Part shown: positions 16,229 through 24,893 of the stretch, in pieces | Layout of the letters: every line of letters starts with the position of its first letter | How positions within the stretch are numbered: the stretch's first letter is position 1 | Assembly: GCA_024281095.1 (NCBI GenBank) | Contig: JAMXLJ010000012.1 | Location: forward strand, 1-40,009 | Direction of reading: 5' to 3' | Source of the DNA: Acidimicrobiia bacterium | Lineage (GTDB): Bacteria; Actinomycetota; Acidimicrobiia; IMCC26256; JAMXLJ01 | DNA length: 40,009 bases | Made by a program: the position numbers and the translations under genes | Notes under the pieces: generated by a model | The model's input: the letters and a program-made list of their open reading frames with translations, nothing else | Told to the model about the DNA's origin: nothing | The model's database searches: none

Positions 16229-17176
16229 TCAACGGCGCGACTTGTCGCGGAAGAAGTCGAGCGTGCGCTGCACGCCGTCGTCGAGGGTCGTCCACGGCTT
16301 CCAGCCGAGGTGGATGCCCGCTCTCGTGGGGTCCAGCGCGGAGCGCTGCAGCTCGCCGGCGCGCGCCGGCGCGTAATTCGGCGGCTGCTTGTATCCGGTG
16401 AGACGGGCCATCGTGTCGTAGAGCTGTTGCACGCTCGTCTCGACGCCCGTACCCACGTTCAGGATCAGGCCGCCGCCCTTGTCCGACGCGCGCACGAACG
16501 CGTCGACGACGTCGTCGACGAACACAAAGTCGCGCGTCTGCTTGCCGTCACCGAAGATCGTCGGACGCTCCTTCTCGAGGAGCAGGCCGGCGAAGATCGA
16601 CACGACCCCGGCCTCGCCGTGCGGGTCCTGGCGCGGGCCGTAGACGTTGGCCAGCGCGCACACCGTGTACTCGAGGCCGTGGATCTCGCGGTAGTAAAAG
16701 AGGTAGTCGCCGGCGGCCTTCTTCGACACGCCGTACGGCGACTCCGGCCGCTGCGAATGTCCCTCCTTGACGGGGATCTCCTCGGGCGTGCCGTACAGCG
16801 TGCCACCGGACCCCGCGAACACGACCTTGCGCGACTTGGCCGCAACCGCGCCCTGGAACACGTTCAGCGAGCCGATGATGTTCACCTCGGCGTCGAAGGC
16901 GGGCTGCGCGACCGACACGCGCACGTCGGCCTGCGCGGCGAGATGGAACACCACTTCGGGCTTGCGCATCTCCATGAGCTCGGTGATCGCCGGTGAGCGG
17001 ATGTCGAGGCGGTGGAACGAGAAGCGGCGGCTGCGGTCGGCGCGGGCGTCGGCGAGATTGGCCAGGTTGCCGGTGGAGAGGTCGTCGACCACGTCGACCT
17101 CGTGACCCTCGGCGAGCAACCGGTCGACGAGGGTCGAGCCGATGAACCCTGCACCTCCGGTGACGAGCGTCCTCAT
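16229..17176 (-). CDS. NAD-dependent epimerase/dehydratase (UDP-glucose 4-epimerase-like)
   Basis: A 315-residue extended short-chain dehydrogenase. The NAD loop TGGAGFIGS is at 6-14, and the catalytic YxxxK is YGVSK at 148-152. DDLSTGNLANL and NVYGPRQDPHGEAGVVSIF are typical of GalE-like nucleotide-sugar epimerases. The substrate is not determined by sequence; UDP-glucose/galactose or a UDP-uronic or GDP-hexose sugar are all possible. The ATG at 17176 has AGAGGAA at good distance; an upstream ATG adds five residues. It is downstream of the nucleotidylyltransferase gene on the same strand, 94 bases away, possibly with its own promoter. Confidence 0.88.
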   Translation of the reverse strand: MRTLVTGGAGFIGSTLVDRLLAEGHEVDVVDDLSTGNLANLADARADRSRRFSFHRLDIRSPAITELMEMRKPEVVFHLAAQADVRVSVAQPAFDAEVNIIGSLNVFQGAVAAKSRKVVFAGSGGTLYGTPEEIPVKEGHSQRPESPYGVSKKAAGDYLFYYREIHGLEYTVCALANVYGPRQDPHGEAGVVSIFAGLLLEKERPTIFGDGKQTRDFVFVDDVVDAFVRASDKGGGLILNVGTGVETSVQQLYDTMARLTGYKQPPNYAPARAGELQRSALDPTRAGIHLGWKPWTTLDDGVQRTLDFFRDKSRR

Positions 17177-17216
17177 CGCGGTTCCTCTCAAGCCTCTCGC
17201 TCACGGGCGAACGCGG

Positions 17217-17222
17217 ACCCTA
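17217..17222 (-). promoter_or_regulatory. Possible -10 box TAGGGT upstream of the epimerase gene
   Basis: TAGGGT on the minus strand, 40 bases before the ATG at 17176, fits TANNNT and would give a short leader containing the AGAGGAA ribosome-binding site. No good -35 is seen. The rest of 17177-17270 is non-coding. Confidence 0.35.
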
Positions 17223-17270
17223 CCCGCCGGGCGGAGGCATCCCCGCCCGTGGCCCGCGCGCGTGAAAACG

Positions 17271-18269
17271 TCAGCCGGCGCACTCGAGGCGGGCGTCGGC
17301 GGCGACGACGACGTCGACCGCCTTCTCGTCGGCCGCGACCCGCGCCCCCGCGAGAACGACCGATCGCAGGACGCGGGCGCCGGACTCGACCGTCGCGCCC
17401 GGCCCGATCACCGATTCCGCGACGTCCGCGCCGGCCCCGATGCGTGCTCCGGTACCGAGGAGAACGGCCGCGCGCAGGCGGGCGTCGGACGCGATGTCGA
17501 CGTCGCCCTGCACCCAGATGCCGCTGTCGTGCTCCCGCGCCCCGGGTGCGGGCGGCAGGCCGAGCTTCCCGCCGAGGACGTCGGCCTGGGCCTCGGCGTA
17601 CTTGCGCGGCGTCCCGATGTCGAGCCAGTACGCGTCACTGTGCTGGGCGAACAGCCGTCGCGGGGAGTCGAGCATGCGTGGAAACGTCTCGCGCTCGATC
17701 GAGACGGTGAGGCGAGGCGGGATGCGGCGAAGCACACTCGGCTCGAGCACGTACGTGCCCGCGTTGATCCAGTTGGTCGGCGCGCGCCCGGGCGGCGGCT
17801 TCTCCACGAACGCGACGACCTCACCGTCTTCACGCGTCGGCACGACGCCGAACGCGGACGGGTCCTCCACGCGCGTGAGCGCGATCGTCGCCTCCGCTGC
17901 GCGCTCGTCGTGGAAGCGCACGAGGCCGGTGACGTCCAGGTCTGTGAGGACGTCGCCGTTGCACACGACGACCCGCTCGTCGATCCCCTCGGCCGCGAAG
18001 CCGATCCCGCCCGCGGTCCCGAGCGGCTCCTTCTCGATGACCCAGCGGATGCGCATGTCACCGAACCGGCCCGAAGCGAAGTGGGCTTCGAACGCCTCGG
18101 GCAGGTACCCGAGCGACAGCACGGCTTCGTCGATCCCGTGCCGGCCCAGCCAGGTCAGCTGGCGCTCCAGGAAGGGCACGTTCGCGATCGGCAGGAGCGG
18201 TTTCGGCGTGTGGTACGTGAGCGGCCGGAGCCGCGTGCCCTCCCCGCCGACGAGAACGATCGCTTTCAC
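17271..18269 (-). CDS. Mannose-1-phosphate guanylyltransferase-like sugar nucleotidylyltransferase
   Basis: A 332-residue enzyme with an N-terminal nucleotidyltransferase domain and a C-terminal left-handed beta-helix of hexapeptides. The N-terminal domain carries GGEGTR at 8-13, TPKPLLPI, EKEPLGTAGGI, CNGDVLTDLD and INAGTYVLEP. The C-terminal part includes GTGARIGAGADV and ESVIGPGATVESGARV. This architecture fits GDP-mannose pyrophosphorylases of the mycobacterial Rv3264c type, which turn mannose-1-P and GTP into GDP-mannose, and the neighbouring phosphomannomutase would supply the substrate. A glucose-1-P thymidylyl- or uridylyl-transferase role is not excluded, and no separate RmlA is present here. 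The GTG start overlaps the TGA of the preceding gene in GTGA, so translation is coupled. Confidence 0.87.
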   Translation of the reverse strand: MKAIVLVGGEGTRLRPLTYHTPKPLLPIANVPFLERQLTWLGRHGIDEAVLSLGYLPEAFEAHFASGRFGDMRIRWVIEKEPLGTAGGIGFAAEGIDERVVVCNGDVLTDLDVTGLVRFHDERAAEATIALTRVEDPSAFGVVPTREDGEVVAFVEKPPPGRAPTNWINAGTYVLEPSVLRRIPPRLTVSIERETFPRMLDSPRRLFAQHSDAYWLDIGTPRKYAEAQADVLGGKLGLPPAPGAREHDSGIWVQGDVDIASDARLRAAVLLGTGARIGAGADVAESVIGPGATVESGARVLRSVVLAGARVAADEKAVDVVVAADARLECAG

Positions 18270-19051
18270 GGCTTCGCGGTCGTGGAGGACGGCGCCGCCG
18301 TTGTCGGGGTCGCGGCCGTGGACGGCGTCGACTGTGCCGGAGCGGTCGTGGGCGTCTGGCTCACTCCCGAGTTCGGCGTCGAGCTGTTGAGCGCCTGGGC
18401 CAGCGCCGCCGTCGACGGCGGGTCGCCGAACGACGTCGCGTTCTTCCCGGCCGGCTCGAAAGCGAGCACGATGCGGTCTCCGTTGTGCGGGGCGTACCCG
18501 CCGACGTTGCCGGAGTGCAGTTTGCCGTTGACGGCCCAGGTGAGCGTGCCCTTGGCCCCGGGTCCGCCGTTCGCGCCCGGGCACGTGTCGCCGTTGCTCT
18601 CCTTCACGCCCTTGTCGTACGCGAAGCTCGTCGACGACACGCTCCAGCCGTTGTAGGTGAAGTAGCGCCCCACGGTCGCGTGCGAGCCGACGTCGTCGGA
18701 GGCCTCGGGCTCGAAGTGGATCAGACCGTCGGCGTGGGTGTGGAGGCCGGCGTACGTGTCGGTGCCGTGCCGCACGATCGTGCCGTTCGAGTCGCGCGGC
18801 GTCTCCGGCGGGTTCGGCAGCCAGTTTCCACAGACGTTCACGCCGAACGCGGCGTGCCAGTGGTCACCGATCTTCAGGCCTCCGGAGGAATCGTTGGCGT
18901 TCTTGGCGAGCACGATGCCGATGACTCCGAGCAGCACGATGGCGACCACCCCCATGGTCCAGCCGGTGCTGCCGCTGCGGCGCGGCGCGCGGCGGGCACG
19001 CGCGCGGGCCTTGCCGCGGTTGTACTTGCCCCGTGTCGACGACTTGGCCAT
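18266..19051 (-). CDS. Unknown single-pass membrane protein with conserved-looking His motifs
   Basis: A 261-residue protein of unknown function. A very basic cytoplasmic N-terminus (1-30) precedes one membrane helix (33-49). The outer domain carries DHWHAAF at 63-69, two Cys (74 and 157), and GLHTHADGLIHFEP at 102-115. A Thr/Ser/Pro/Ala-rich tail (about 212-261) looks like a wall-spanning spacer. The clustered His (64, 66, 104, 106, 112) could bind a metal or form an active site; this is inference. I recall similar actinobacterial 'HWHA' hypothetical proteins but no characterised member. It overlaps the nucleotidylyltransferase gene by four bases and follows the WbbL-like gene by seven. A TAGCCT box nine bases upstream of the ATG may give an internal promoter. 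Confidence 0.85.
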   Translation of the reverse strand: MAKSSTRGKYNRGKARARARRAPRRSGSTGWTMGVVAIVLLGVIGIVLAKNANDSSGGLKIGDHWHAAFGVNVCGNWLPNPPETPRDSNGTIVRHGTDTYAGLHTHADGLIHFEPEASDDVGSHATVGRYFTYNGWSVSSTSFAYDKGVKESNGDTCPGANGGPGAKGTLTWAVNGKLHSGNVGGYAPHNGDRIVLAFEPAGKNATSFGDPPSTAALAQALNSSTPNSGVSQTPTTAPAQSTPSTAATPTTAAPSSTTAKP

Positions 19052-19058
19052 GACCCGG

Positions 19059-19994
19059 TCAGGCTAGTCGTCGCGTTCCGTTGTTCCGGGCGCGCCTCAC
19101 TACCACCTCCCGGGCCGCCAGCAGGGCGCCGCGGGCGGCGAGCAGCACCGCCGCCGGGCCGAGCAGCACCCGCTGCGGACCGTGCCACCGCTTCGACGCG
19201 AAGCGCAGCGCGGAGCGGTGGTGGGCCACGATCGACTGGTACGGGTGCGCCGACCGGCTCACCCCTTCCGCGTGCACGACGGATCCCCCCGGTTCGTACG
19301 CGACGCGCCACCCGGCCCGGCGCAGCCGCCAGCACAGGTCGACGTCTTCCATGAACAGGAAGAAGCCTTCGTCCCATCCGCCGATCTGGTCGAGCGCGCC
19401 GCGCCGCAACCAGATCGCCGCGCCGGAGACCCATTCCGCGTCTCTCGGCCGGCCCGGATCGGCGTCGAGCTGGCGGTAGTGGCGCGTGAAGCGGTTGCCG
19501 GGCAGGAACGGGCCGAGCACTGCATGCCCCACGGCGCTGGTGACCGACGGATGTGTCCGCGCCGACGGATACGTCTCGCCCCCTTCGTCGCGGATGTGCG
19601 GGCCGATCGCGCCGAGGCGCTCATCGGCCTGGAACCGGGTGAGCATCGCGGCGCCGGTTCCGGGCTCGACCTCCACGTCGGGGTTGAGCACGGCGATGAC
19701 GCCGGCGGACGTTGCCGCGATGCCGAGGTTGGCGCCGCGCGCGTAGCCGAGGTTTGCACCGGGCTCGACGACGACGACGTCGGGAAGGTCTCGCCGCAGC
19801 GACTCGATCGAGTCGTCGACCGACGCGTTGTCGACGACGACCACTTCCGGCGGTGATCCCGCGCTGGTATCGGCGAGCAACGATCGGACGCAGCTCACGA
19901 GCCGGGAACCGGCGTTGAAATTGACCACGACGGCGGACCACGCCGCCGCGGGCTCCGTCGCGGCCGGCGTCGCCGACGCCGACGGGTAGGTCAC
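19059..19994 (-). CDS. GT2 glycosyltransferase, WbbL (rhamnosyltransferase)-like
   Basis: A 311-residue family 2 glycosyltransferase. It has VVVNFN at 22-27, the nucleotide-binding VVVVDNAS (51-58), GANLGYARGANLG, a LNPDVEVEP acidic motif, and GGWDEGFFLFMEDVDLCWRLRRAGW. These are typical of rhamnosyl- and galactofuranosyl-transferases such as mycobacterial WbbL, which adds rhamnose to the lipid-linked linkage unit; the nearby rmlB and rmlD make that plausible. The GTG at 19994 was chosen because it overlaps the upstream TGA as GTGA, the coupling pattern seen repeatedly in this cluster; alternative GTG starts lie at 20009 and 20024. A C-terminal hydrophobic and Arg-rich stretch may touch the membrane. 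Confidence 0.85.
   Translation of the reverse strand: MTYPSASATPAATEPAAAWSAVVVNFNAGSRLVSCVRSLLADTSAGSPPEVVVVDNASVDDSIESLRRDLPDVVVVEPGANLGYARGANLGIAATSAGVIAVLNPDVEVEPGTGAAMLTRFQADERLGAIGPHIRDEGGETYPSARTHPSVTSAVGHAVLGPFLPGNRFTRHYRQLDADPGRPRDAEWVSGAAIWLRRGALDQIGGWDEGFFLFMEDVDLCWRLRRAGWRVAYEPGGSVVHAEGVSRSAHPYQSIVAHHRSALRFASKRWHGPQRVLLGPAAVLLAARGALLAAREVVVRRARNNGTRRLA
19061..19066 (-). promoter_or_regulatory. -10 box TAGCCT for the His-motif membrane protein gene
   Basis: TAGCCT lies within the last codons of the WbbL-like gene and nine bases before the ATG at 19051. It suggests an internal near-leaderless start site, in addition to read-through from the operon. Confidence 0.45.
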
Positions 19995-20719
19995 TGCGTG
20001 AACCGGCACTTCGCGAGGACCCACAAAGCGAGTGCACCGTCGCGCCACGTGAACGACTTGCCCTCGTCGCGATCACGACCGGTGTAGCTGATCGGCACCT
20101 CGTAGATGCGCTCGCGGCGACGCAGCACGCGTGCCGTCACCTCAGGCTCGAAGTCGAATCCGTCGGCGGTGAGCGCGAGATCGTCGAGCAGCTGACGATC
20201 GAAGAGCTTGTAGCCGGTCTCCAGATCGGAAAGGGTCGTGTTGTAGAGCACGTTCGCCGCCGCGACGAGCAGGCGGTTCCCGAGCCATGACGACAAAGGC
20301 ATCGCGCGGCGCTCGCCGGTGAAGCGCGACCCGTACACGACGCGGGCGCGGCCCTTCAGGAGCGGCGCGAGGAGCTTCGGCCATTCGTCCGGGTCGTACT
20401 CGAGGTCGGCGTCCTGGATGAGCACGGCGTCACCGGTGGCGTTCTGCAACCCGGTCCGGATCGCCGCGCCCTTGCCTCGGTTGCGGTCGTGCTTCACGAC
20501 GTGCACGGTGCTGTCGGCGAGTTGCGGCAACAGCGCCCGCGTGCCGTCGGTGCTGCCGTCGTCGACCAACACGACTTCGAGGTCGATCGGCAGCTCGACG
20601 TTGCGCATCCGCCGGACGATCTCGGGCAGTGTGTTGCGCTCGTTGTAGACCGGCACGATCACGGACAGCCGCTTGTAGCCCGGGACGGCTCCGGGCGCGG
20701 GTCCTGCGGGCTCAGCCAC
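19991..20719 (-). CDS. DPM1-like GT2 (polyprenyl-phosphate glycosyltransferase family)
   Basis: A 242-residue soluble GT2 enzyme resembling dolichol/polyprenyl-phosphate mannosyltransferases. It has [60 protein letters not shown] and a C-terminal [23 protein letters not shown] block. It would load a sugar from a nucleotide donor (GDP-mannose or UDP-glucose are typical) onto polyprenyl phosphate for use outside the membrane. It lacks the two C-terminal helices of the GtrB type. The GTG at 20719 has AGGAG seven bases upstream; a GTG two codons earlier is too close to it. It overlaps the decarboxylase gene by eight bases and the next gene by four. Confidence 0.88.
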   Translation of the reverse strand: MAEPAGPAPGAVPGYKRLSVIVPVYNERNTLPEIVRRMRNVELPIDLEVVLVDDGSTDGTRALLPQLADSTVHVVKHDRNRGKGAAIRTGLQNATGDAVLIQDADLEYDPDEWPKLLAPLLKGRARVVYGSRFTGERRAMPLSSWLGNRLLVAAANVLYNTTLSDLETGYKLFDRQLLDDLALTADGFDFEPEVTARVLRRRERIYEVPISYTGRDRDEGKSFTWRDGALALWVLAKCRFTQ

Positions 20720-21653
20720 GCTCACGCTCCTGCTGATACCACGCGCTGGTGCGCGCGAGACCTTCCCGCAGGCTCACCGCGGGCGACCAGCCGAGCAGCT
20801 CCCGCGCGCGGGTGATGTCGGGCCGCCGGCGGACCGGATCGTCCGTGGGCAGGGGCTCGTACACGATCTCCGAGGAAGAACCGGTGACGTCGAGCACGGT
20901 GTCGGCGAGCTCCTTCACCGTGAACTCGTCGGGGTTTCCGATGTTCACCGGCCCCGCGTGGTCGGACTCGAGCAGCGCGAGGATGCCGCGCACTTCGTCG
21001 TCGACGTAGCAGAAGGAACGGGTCTGACTGCCGTCGCCGTAGACCGTCAACGGCTTGCCGTCCAGGGCCTGCACGAGGAAGTTCGACACGACGCGGCCGT
21101 CGCCGGGCCGTAGGCCGGGGCCATACGTGTTGAAGATCCGCACCACGCCGACGTTCATGTCGTAGACCCGGCGGTATGCGAACGTGAGCGACTCTGCGAA
21201 GCGCTTCGACTCGTCGTAGACGCTGCGGGGGCCAATCGGATTGACGTTGCCCCAGTAGGACTCGGCTTGCGGATGTTCGAGCGGGTCGCCGTACACCTCG
21301 CTCGTCGAGGCGAGGATGAAGCGGGCCGCGTGCGCCTTCGCGAGATCAAGCGCGTGGCGCGTGCCGTTCGAGCCCACGTCGAGCGTGGCGAGAGGATGCT
21401 CGAGGTAGTCGGGTGGGCTCGCCGGACTGGCGAAGTGCAACACCGCGTCGACCGGCCCGTCGACGGGCACGCCACGCGAGACGTCGTGTTCGAGGAACTC
21501 GACGCGGCCGTCGGGAAGGAGGTCGTCGAGATTCGACCGCCTGCCGGTCATCAGATTGTCGACGGCCACGACGTCCCAACCGCGCCCAACGAGCGCACGA
21601 CACAGGTGCGAGCCGATGAAGCCGGCTCCGCCGGTGATGACCGCGCGCCTCAT
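20712..21653 (-). CDS. uxs: UDP-glucuronate decarboxylase (UDP-xylose synthase family)
   Basis: A 313-residue extended SDR enzyme very close in sequence style to UDP-xylose synthases. It carries [62 protein letters not shown], the catalytic YDESK and [21 protein letters not shown]. The enzyme oxidises and decarboxylates UDP-glucuronate to UDP-xylose or its 4-keto form. The gene encoding its substrate producer, UDP-glucose dehydrogenase, lies immediately upstream, and the stop and start overlap by one base (TGATG), a strong sign of coupled function. Length is normal for the bacterial short form. Confidence 0.92.
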   Translation of the reverse strand: MRRAVITGGAGFIGSHLCRALVGRGWDVVAVDNLMTGRRSNLDDLLPDGRVEFLEHDVSRGVPVDGPVDAVLHFASPASPPDYLEHPLATLDVGSNGTRHALDLAKAHAARFILASTSEVYGDPLEHPQAESYWGNVNPIGPRSVYDESKRFAESLTFAYRRVYDMNVGVVRIFNTYGPGLRPGDGRVVSNFLVQALDGKPLTVYGDGSQTRSFCYVDDEVRGILALLESDHAGPVNIGNPDEFTVKELADTVLDVTGSSSEIVYEPLPTDDPVRRRPDITRARELLGWSPAVSLREGLARTSAWYQQERERG

Positions 21654-22948
21654 CAGCGGCCGACGCCGTGGTAGGTGAACCCGCGCCGGCGGAGCGCGAC
21701 CGGGTCGAGCAGGTTGCGCGCGTCGAGCAGGGCGGGCACCTCCATCAAATCGTGGACCCGTTCGAAGTCGGCCCAGCGGAATTCGTCCCACTCCGTGAGG
21801 AGCGCGAGCACACGGGCTTCACGCACCGCGTCGTAGGGATCAATGACCACTTCGAGACCGTCGACGAGCGCGGCGGCGCGCTCCCCCGCCGCCGGGTCGT
21901 ACGCGCGCACCCGCGCGCCTTGCTCGATCAGGCGGCGCACGATCGCGATGGCGGGCGAGTCGCGCAGGTCGTCGGTGTCGGCCTTGAACGTCAGGCCCCA
22001 CGCTGCGACCTGGACGCCTTCGAGCTGCCCGCCGGCGAGCATCGAGACCTTCTCGACCATGCGTTCGTGCTGCCGGCGGTTCACGTCCACGGCGCCCTGC
22101 AACAGGCTGAACGAGTACCCGGCCCTGAACGCCGTGTGCAGCAGTGCCGCGGTGTCCTTCGGGAAGCACGACCCGCCGTAGCCCGGGCCGGGATTGAGGA
22201 ACTCGAAGCCGATTCGCGGGTCGTAGCCCATGCCGAGCGTCACGTCACGGACGTCGGCGTCGACGGCCTCGCAGAGATTCGCGATCGCGTTGACGAACGA
22301 GATCTTGGTGGCGAGAAACGCGTTCGAGGCGTACTTGATCATCTCGGCCGACGCCGCATCGGTGACCAAGATGGGCGCGTTCACCGTGCGATAGAGATCG
22401 GAGACGCGCACCGCGGTTCCTGCATCGTCGCAACCGATGACGACGCGCGCCGGGTTCAGGAAGTCGTGCACCGCGGTGCCCTCGCGCAGGAACTCCGGAT
22501 TCGACGCCACCTTGATGTCGTCGAGGTGCGGACGGTGCTCCGCGAGGCGCCGGCGGACCAGACGAGTGGAGCCGACGGGCATCGTCGACTTGTTGACGAT
22601 CACCGAGCCGGCGCGAAGTGCCGCCGCGATCTCGCGCACGACATCTTCCACGAACGAGAGGTCGGCGGCTCCGTCGTCGCCCTGAGGTGTGGGTACGCAC
22701 AGGAACACGAACTCCGCCTCGGGCGCGGCCGCGGCCGCTCCGACGATGAAGCGCAAGCGCCGGGCTTGGAGGCCTTCGGCCACGAGCTCGGGCAAGCCGT
22801 CCTCGAGGATCGACACCTCACCCTTGCGCAGCTCCGCGACGCGGCGCTCGTCGATGTCCGCGCAGACGACGTCGTGGCCCAGATGAGCCAGGCACGCGGC
22901 GGTGGTGAGCCCCACGTAGCCGGCGCCGATCACCGCGACTCTGCTCAT
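21653..22948 (-). CDS. ugd: UDP-glucose 6-dehydrogenase
   Basis: A 431-residue NAD-dependent enzyme that oxidises UDP-glucose twice to UDP-glucuronate. It has the N-terminal Rossmann loop [18 protein letters not shown] and [20 protein letters not shown]. Further on are [57 protein letters not shown] and the catalytic-Cys motif [10 protein letters not shown]. The C-terminal domain includes [20 protein letters not shown]-mannose dehydrogenases are related, but the adjacent UDP-glucuronate decarboxylase favours UDP-glucose. The ATG at 22948 has GAGG five bases upstream. A 50-base gap separates it from rmlD; downstream it overlaps the decarboxylase gene. Confidence 0.94.
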   Translation of the reverse strand: MSRVAVIGAGYVGLTTAACLAHLGHDVVCADIDERRVAELRKGEVSILEDGLPELVAEGLQARRLRFIVGAAAAAPEAEFVFLCVPTPQGDDGAADLSFVEDVVREIAAALRAGSVIVNKSTMPVGSTRLVRRRLAEHRPHLDDIKVASNPEFLREGTAVHDFLNPARVVIGCDDAGTAVRVSDLYRTVNAPILVTDAASAEMIKYASNAFLATKISFVNAIANLCEAVDADVRDVTLGMGYDPRIGFEFLNPGPGYGGSCFPKDTAALLHTAFRAGYSFSLLQGAVDVNRRQHERMVEKVSMLAGGQLEGVQVAAWGLTFKADTDDLRDSPAIAIVRRLIEQGARVRAYDPAAGERAAALVDGLEVVIDPYDAVREARVLALLTEWDEFRWADFERVHDLMEVPALLDARNLLDPVALRRRGFTYHGVGR

Positions 22949-22998
22949 GGCCGCCTCGCCAGCCCGCTGTGAGTCACCCGTTGCACGACGTCACCATG

Positions 22999-23862
22999 TC
23001 AGATCCTCACCCCGGCGCTGGACACGTACTCTGCGAGCGCTTCACGGTAGTGGCGCAGGGTGGGAAGCCCACAATGGCGCAACGCCACTTGCTCCAGGGC
23101 CGTGAACGGGGGCCGTGGCGCCGGGCGATCCAGCGCCACGGTGGTGGTGGGGCGCGCGATCGACGGATCCAGGCCCGCCGCCTCGAGGACCTCGCGCGCC
23201 TGCTGATACCGAGTGCAGTAGCCCGCGTTGGCCACGTGGAAGATGCCTTCGCGGCGCTCGACCGCGAGCCGCACGAGCACTGCGGCGAGATCGGGCGCGT
23301 AGGTGGGCGACCCGGTCTGATCGTCGACGAACCGGATCCCCCGATCGGGCTCGGTTGCCGCTTGGAACACCAGTCGGATGAAGTCGTGACCCGCGCGACC
23401 GAAGACCCACGCCGTGCGTGCGATCGTCCACGATCCGGCGTGCCGCGCGACTTCGAGCTCGCCGCCGAGCTTCGAGCGGCCGTACACCGAGATCGGGTTC
23501 ACCGCGTCCCACTCGTCGTACGGGCGCCCGGCGGTGCCGTCGAAGACGTAGTCGGTGGAGACGTGCACCACATGCGCTCCGATGCGCTTCGCCGCGACTG
23601 CGAGATGCCGGGGACCCGAGGCGTTGACCGCGAACGCCAGATCGGGCTCCCGTTCGCACCGGTCGACGTCGGTGAGCGCGGCACAGTTCACGATCGCATC
23701 GGGCAGGAGCTCGCCGACGACCTGTTCCACCGCATCACGATCCGCGATGTCGAGCTGCGCACGGGCCACGCCGCGCACATCGTGGTGGCCCGCCGCCTCG
23801 AACGCGGCCACCGTTGCCGCGCCGACCTGGCCGCCCGCGCCGGTGACGAGCACACGCGTCAT
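22999..23862 (-). CDS. rmlD: dTDP-4-dehydrorhamnose reductase
   Basis: A 287-residue SDR enzyme for the last step of dTDP-L-rhamnose synthesis. It shows the NADPH loop VTGAGGQVGAATV, AIVNCAALTDVDRCE, VHVSTDYVFDGTAGRPYDEWD, the catalytic YGRSK and RTAWVFGRAGHDFIRLV. The ATG overlaps the rmlB stop as ATGA, so translation is coupled. No epimerase (RmlC) or thymidylyltransferase (RmlA) gene with clear signatures is in the window, so dTDP-rhamnose synthesis would need genes elsewhere. Length and motifs are normal. Confidence 0.94.
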   Translation of the reverse strand: MTRVLVTGAGGQVGAATVAAFEAAGHHDVRGVARAQLDIADRDAVEQVVGELLPDAIVNCAALTDVDRCEREPDLAFAVNASGPRHLAVAAKRIGAHVVHVSTDYVFDGTAGRPYDEWDAVNPISVYGRSKLGGELEVARHAGSWTIARTAWVFGRAGHDFIRLVFQAATEPDRGIRFVDDQTGSPTYAPDLAAVLVRLAVERREGIFHVANAGYCTRYQQAREVLEAAGLDPSIARPTTTVALDRPAPRPPFTALEQVALRHCGLPTLRHYREALAEYVSSAGVRI

Positions 23863-24881
23863 CGCGCAGCCTCGGGTCCGGGTCGTTCCCAGGCGCTCTC
23901 CACGACCGGGGCCCGGTCGAGCAGCGGCGACCACCAGGCGCGATTGTGCGCGTACCACTCGACCGTCTCGCGGACACCGTCGGCGAAGGCGACCTGAGGC
24001 TCCCATCCGAGCTCGCGGCGGATCTTGCCCGAGTCGAGCAGGTACCGCCGGTCGTGCCCCGGGCGGTCCGGGACGATCGACTTGAGCGACGACGGCTTGC
24101 CGAGCGTGCCGAGCACGAGATCGGCGATCTCCTCGATCGTCGCCTCGACGCCGCTGCCCACGTTGTATGTCTCGCCCACGGCACCGTCGAGCAGGATGCG
24201 CTCGACCGCGGTGCAGTGGTCGCGCACGTGCAGCCACTCGCGCCGGTGCTTCGTGGACGCGTACAACGGCAGCCGACGATCGTCCAGCGCATGGGTCGCG
24301 AAGAGCGGGATGACCTTCTCGGGGAACTGGTACGGGCCGTAGTTGTTCGAGCAGTTCGAGATCGTCACCGGCAACCCGTACGTCTCGTGGTAGGCGCGCA
24401 CGAGGTGATCGGCGCCGGCCTTTGACGCGTTGTACGGCGTGCGCGGCCGGTACGGCGACGACTCCGTGAACGCCTCGTCAGAGTCGAGCGGCAGGTCCCC
24501 GTACACCTCGCACGTCGAGATGTGGTGGAACCGTGCGATGCCGGCGCGACGGGCCGCCTCCAGCAGCGTCTGGGTTCCGAGCACGTTCGTGCGCACGAAC
24601 CGCTGCGGGTCGACGACGGCGAGACTGTTGTGCGACTCGGCCGCGAAGTTGACGACGACGTCGATGCGTTCGTCCGCGAGCAGCGACTCGACGGTGTCGT
24701 GATCACCGATGTCCGCCTCGACGAACCGCACGAGCGCGGCGACGTCGTCGAGGTTCGCGCGGTTCCCGGCGTACGTGAGAAGATCCAGCGCGACGACGCG
24801 ATCGTCATCATGCCGTGTCACCCAGTGCCGGACGAAGTTCGAGCCGATGAACCCGGCCGCCCCGGTCACGAGCAGTTGCAC
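23859..24881 (-). CDS. rmlB: dTDP-glucose 4,6-dehydratase
   Basis: A 340-residue SDR enzyme converting dTDP-glucose to dTDP-4-keto-6-deoxyglucose. It begins QLLVTGAAGFIGSNFVRHW and has LDLLTYAGNRANLDDV and VNFAAESHNSLAV. Further on are the dehydratase triad region HISTCEVYGDLP, the catalytic YNASK, and SNNYGPYQFPEKVIPLF. The start is GTG, with GGGGAG upstream. The gene follows the LCP protein gene by twelve bases and overlaps rmlD by four, forming the head of the sugar-nucleotide operon. Confidence 0.95.
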   Translation of the reverse strand: MQLLVTGAAGFIGSNFVRHWVTRHDDDRVVALDLLTYAGNRANLDDVAALVRFVEADIGDHDTVESLLADERIDVVVNFAAESHNSLAVVDPQRFVRTNVLGTQTLLEAARRAGIARFHHISTCEVYGDLPLDSDEAFTESSPYRPRTPYNASKAGADHLVRAYHETYGLPVTISNCSNNYGPYQFPEKVIPLFATHALDDRRLPLYASTKHRREWLHVRDHCTAVERILLDGAVGETYNVGSGVEATIEEIADLVLGTLGKPSSLKSIVPDRPGHDRRYLLDSGKIRRELGWEPQVAFADGVRETVEWYAHNRAWWSPLLDRAPVVESAWERPGPEAAR

Positions 24882-24893
24882 GTGTCACTCCCC

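Noticed and set aside
23863-24237. A longer N-terminus for rmlD
   Set aside because: It overlaps rmlB in another frame and lacks homology-like features. The ATG at 23862 gives the exact Rossmann start and an ATGA overlap.
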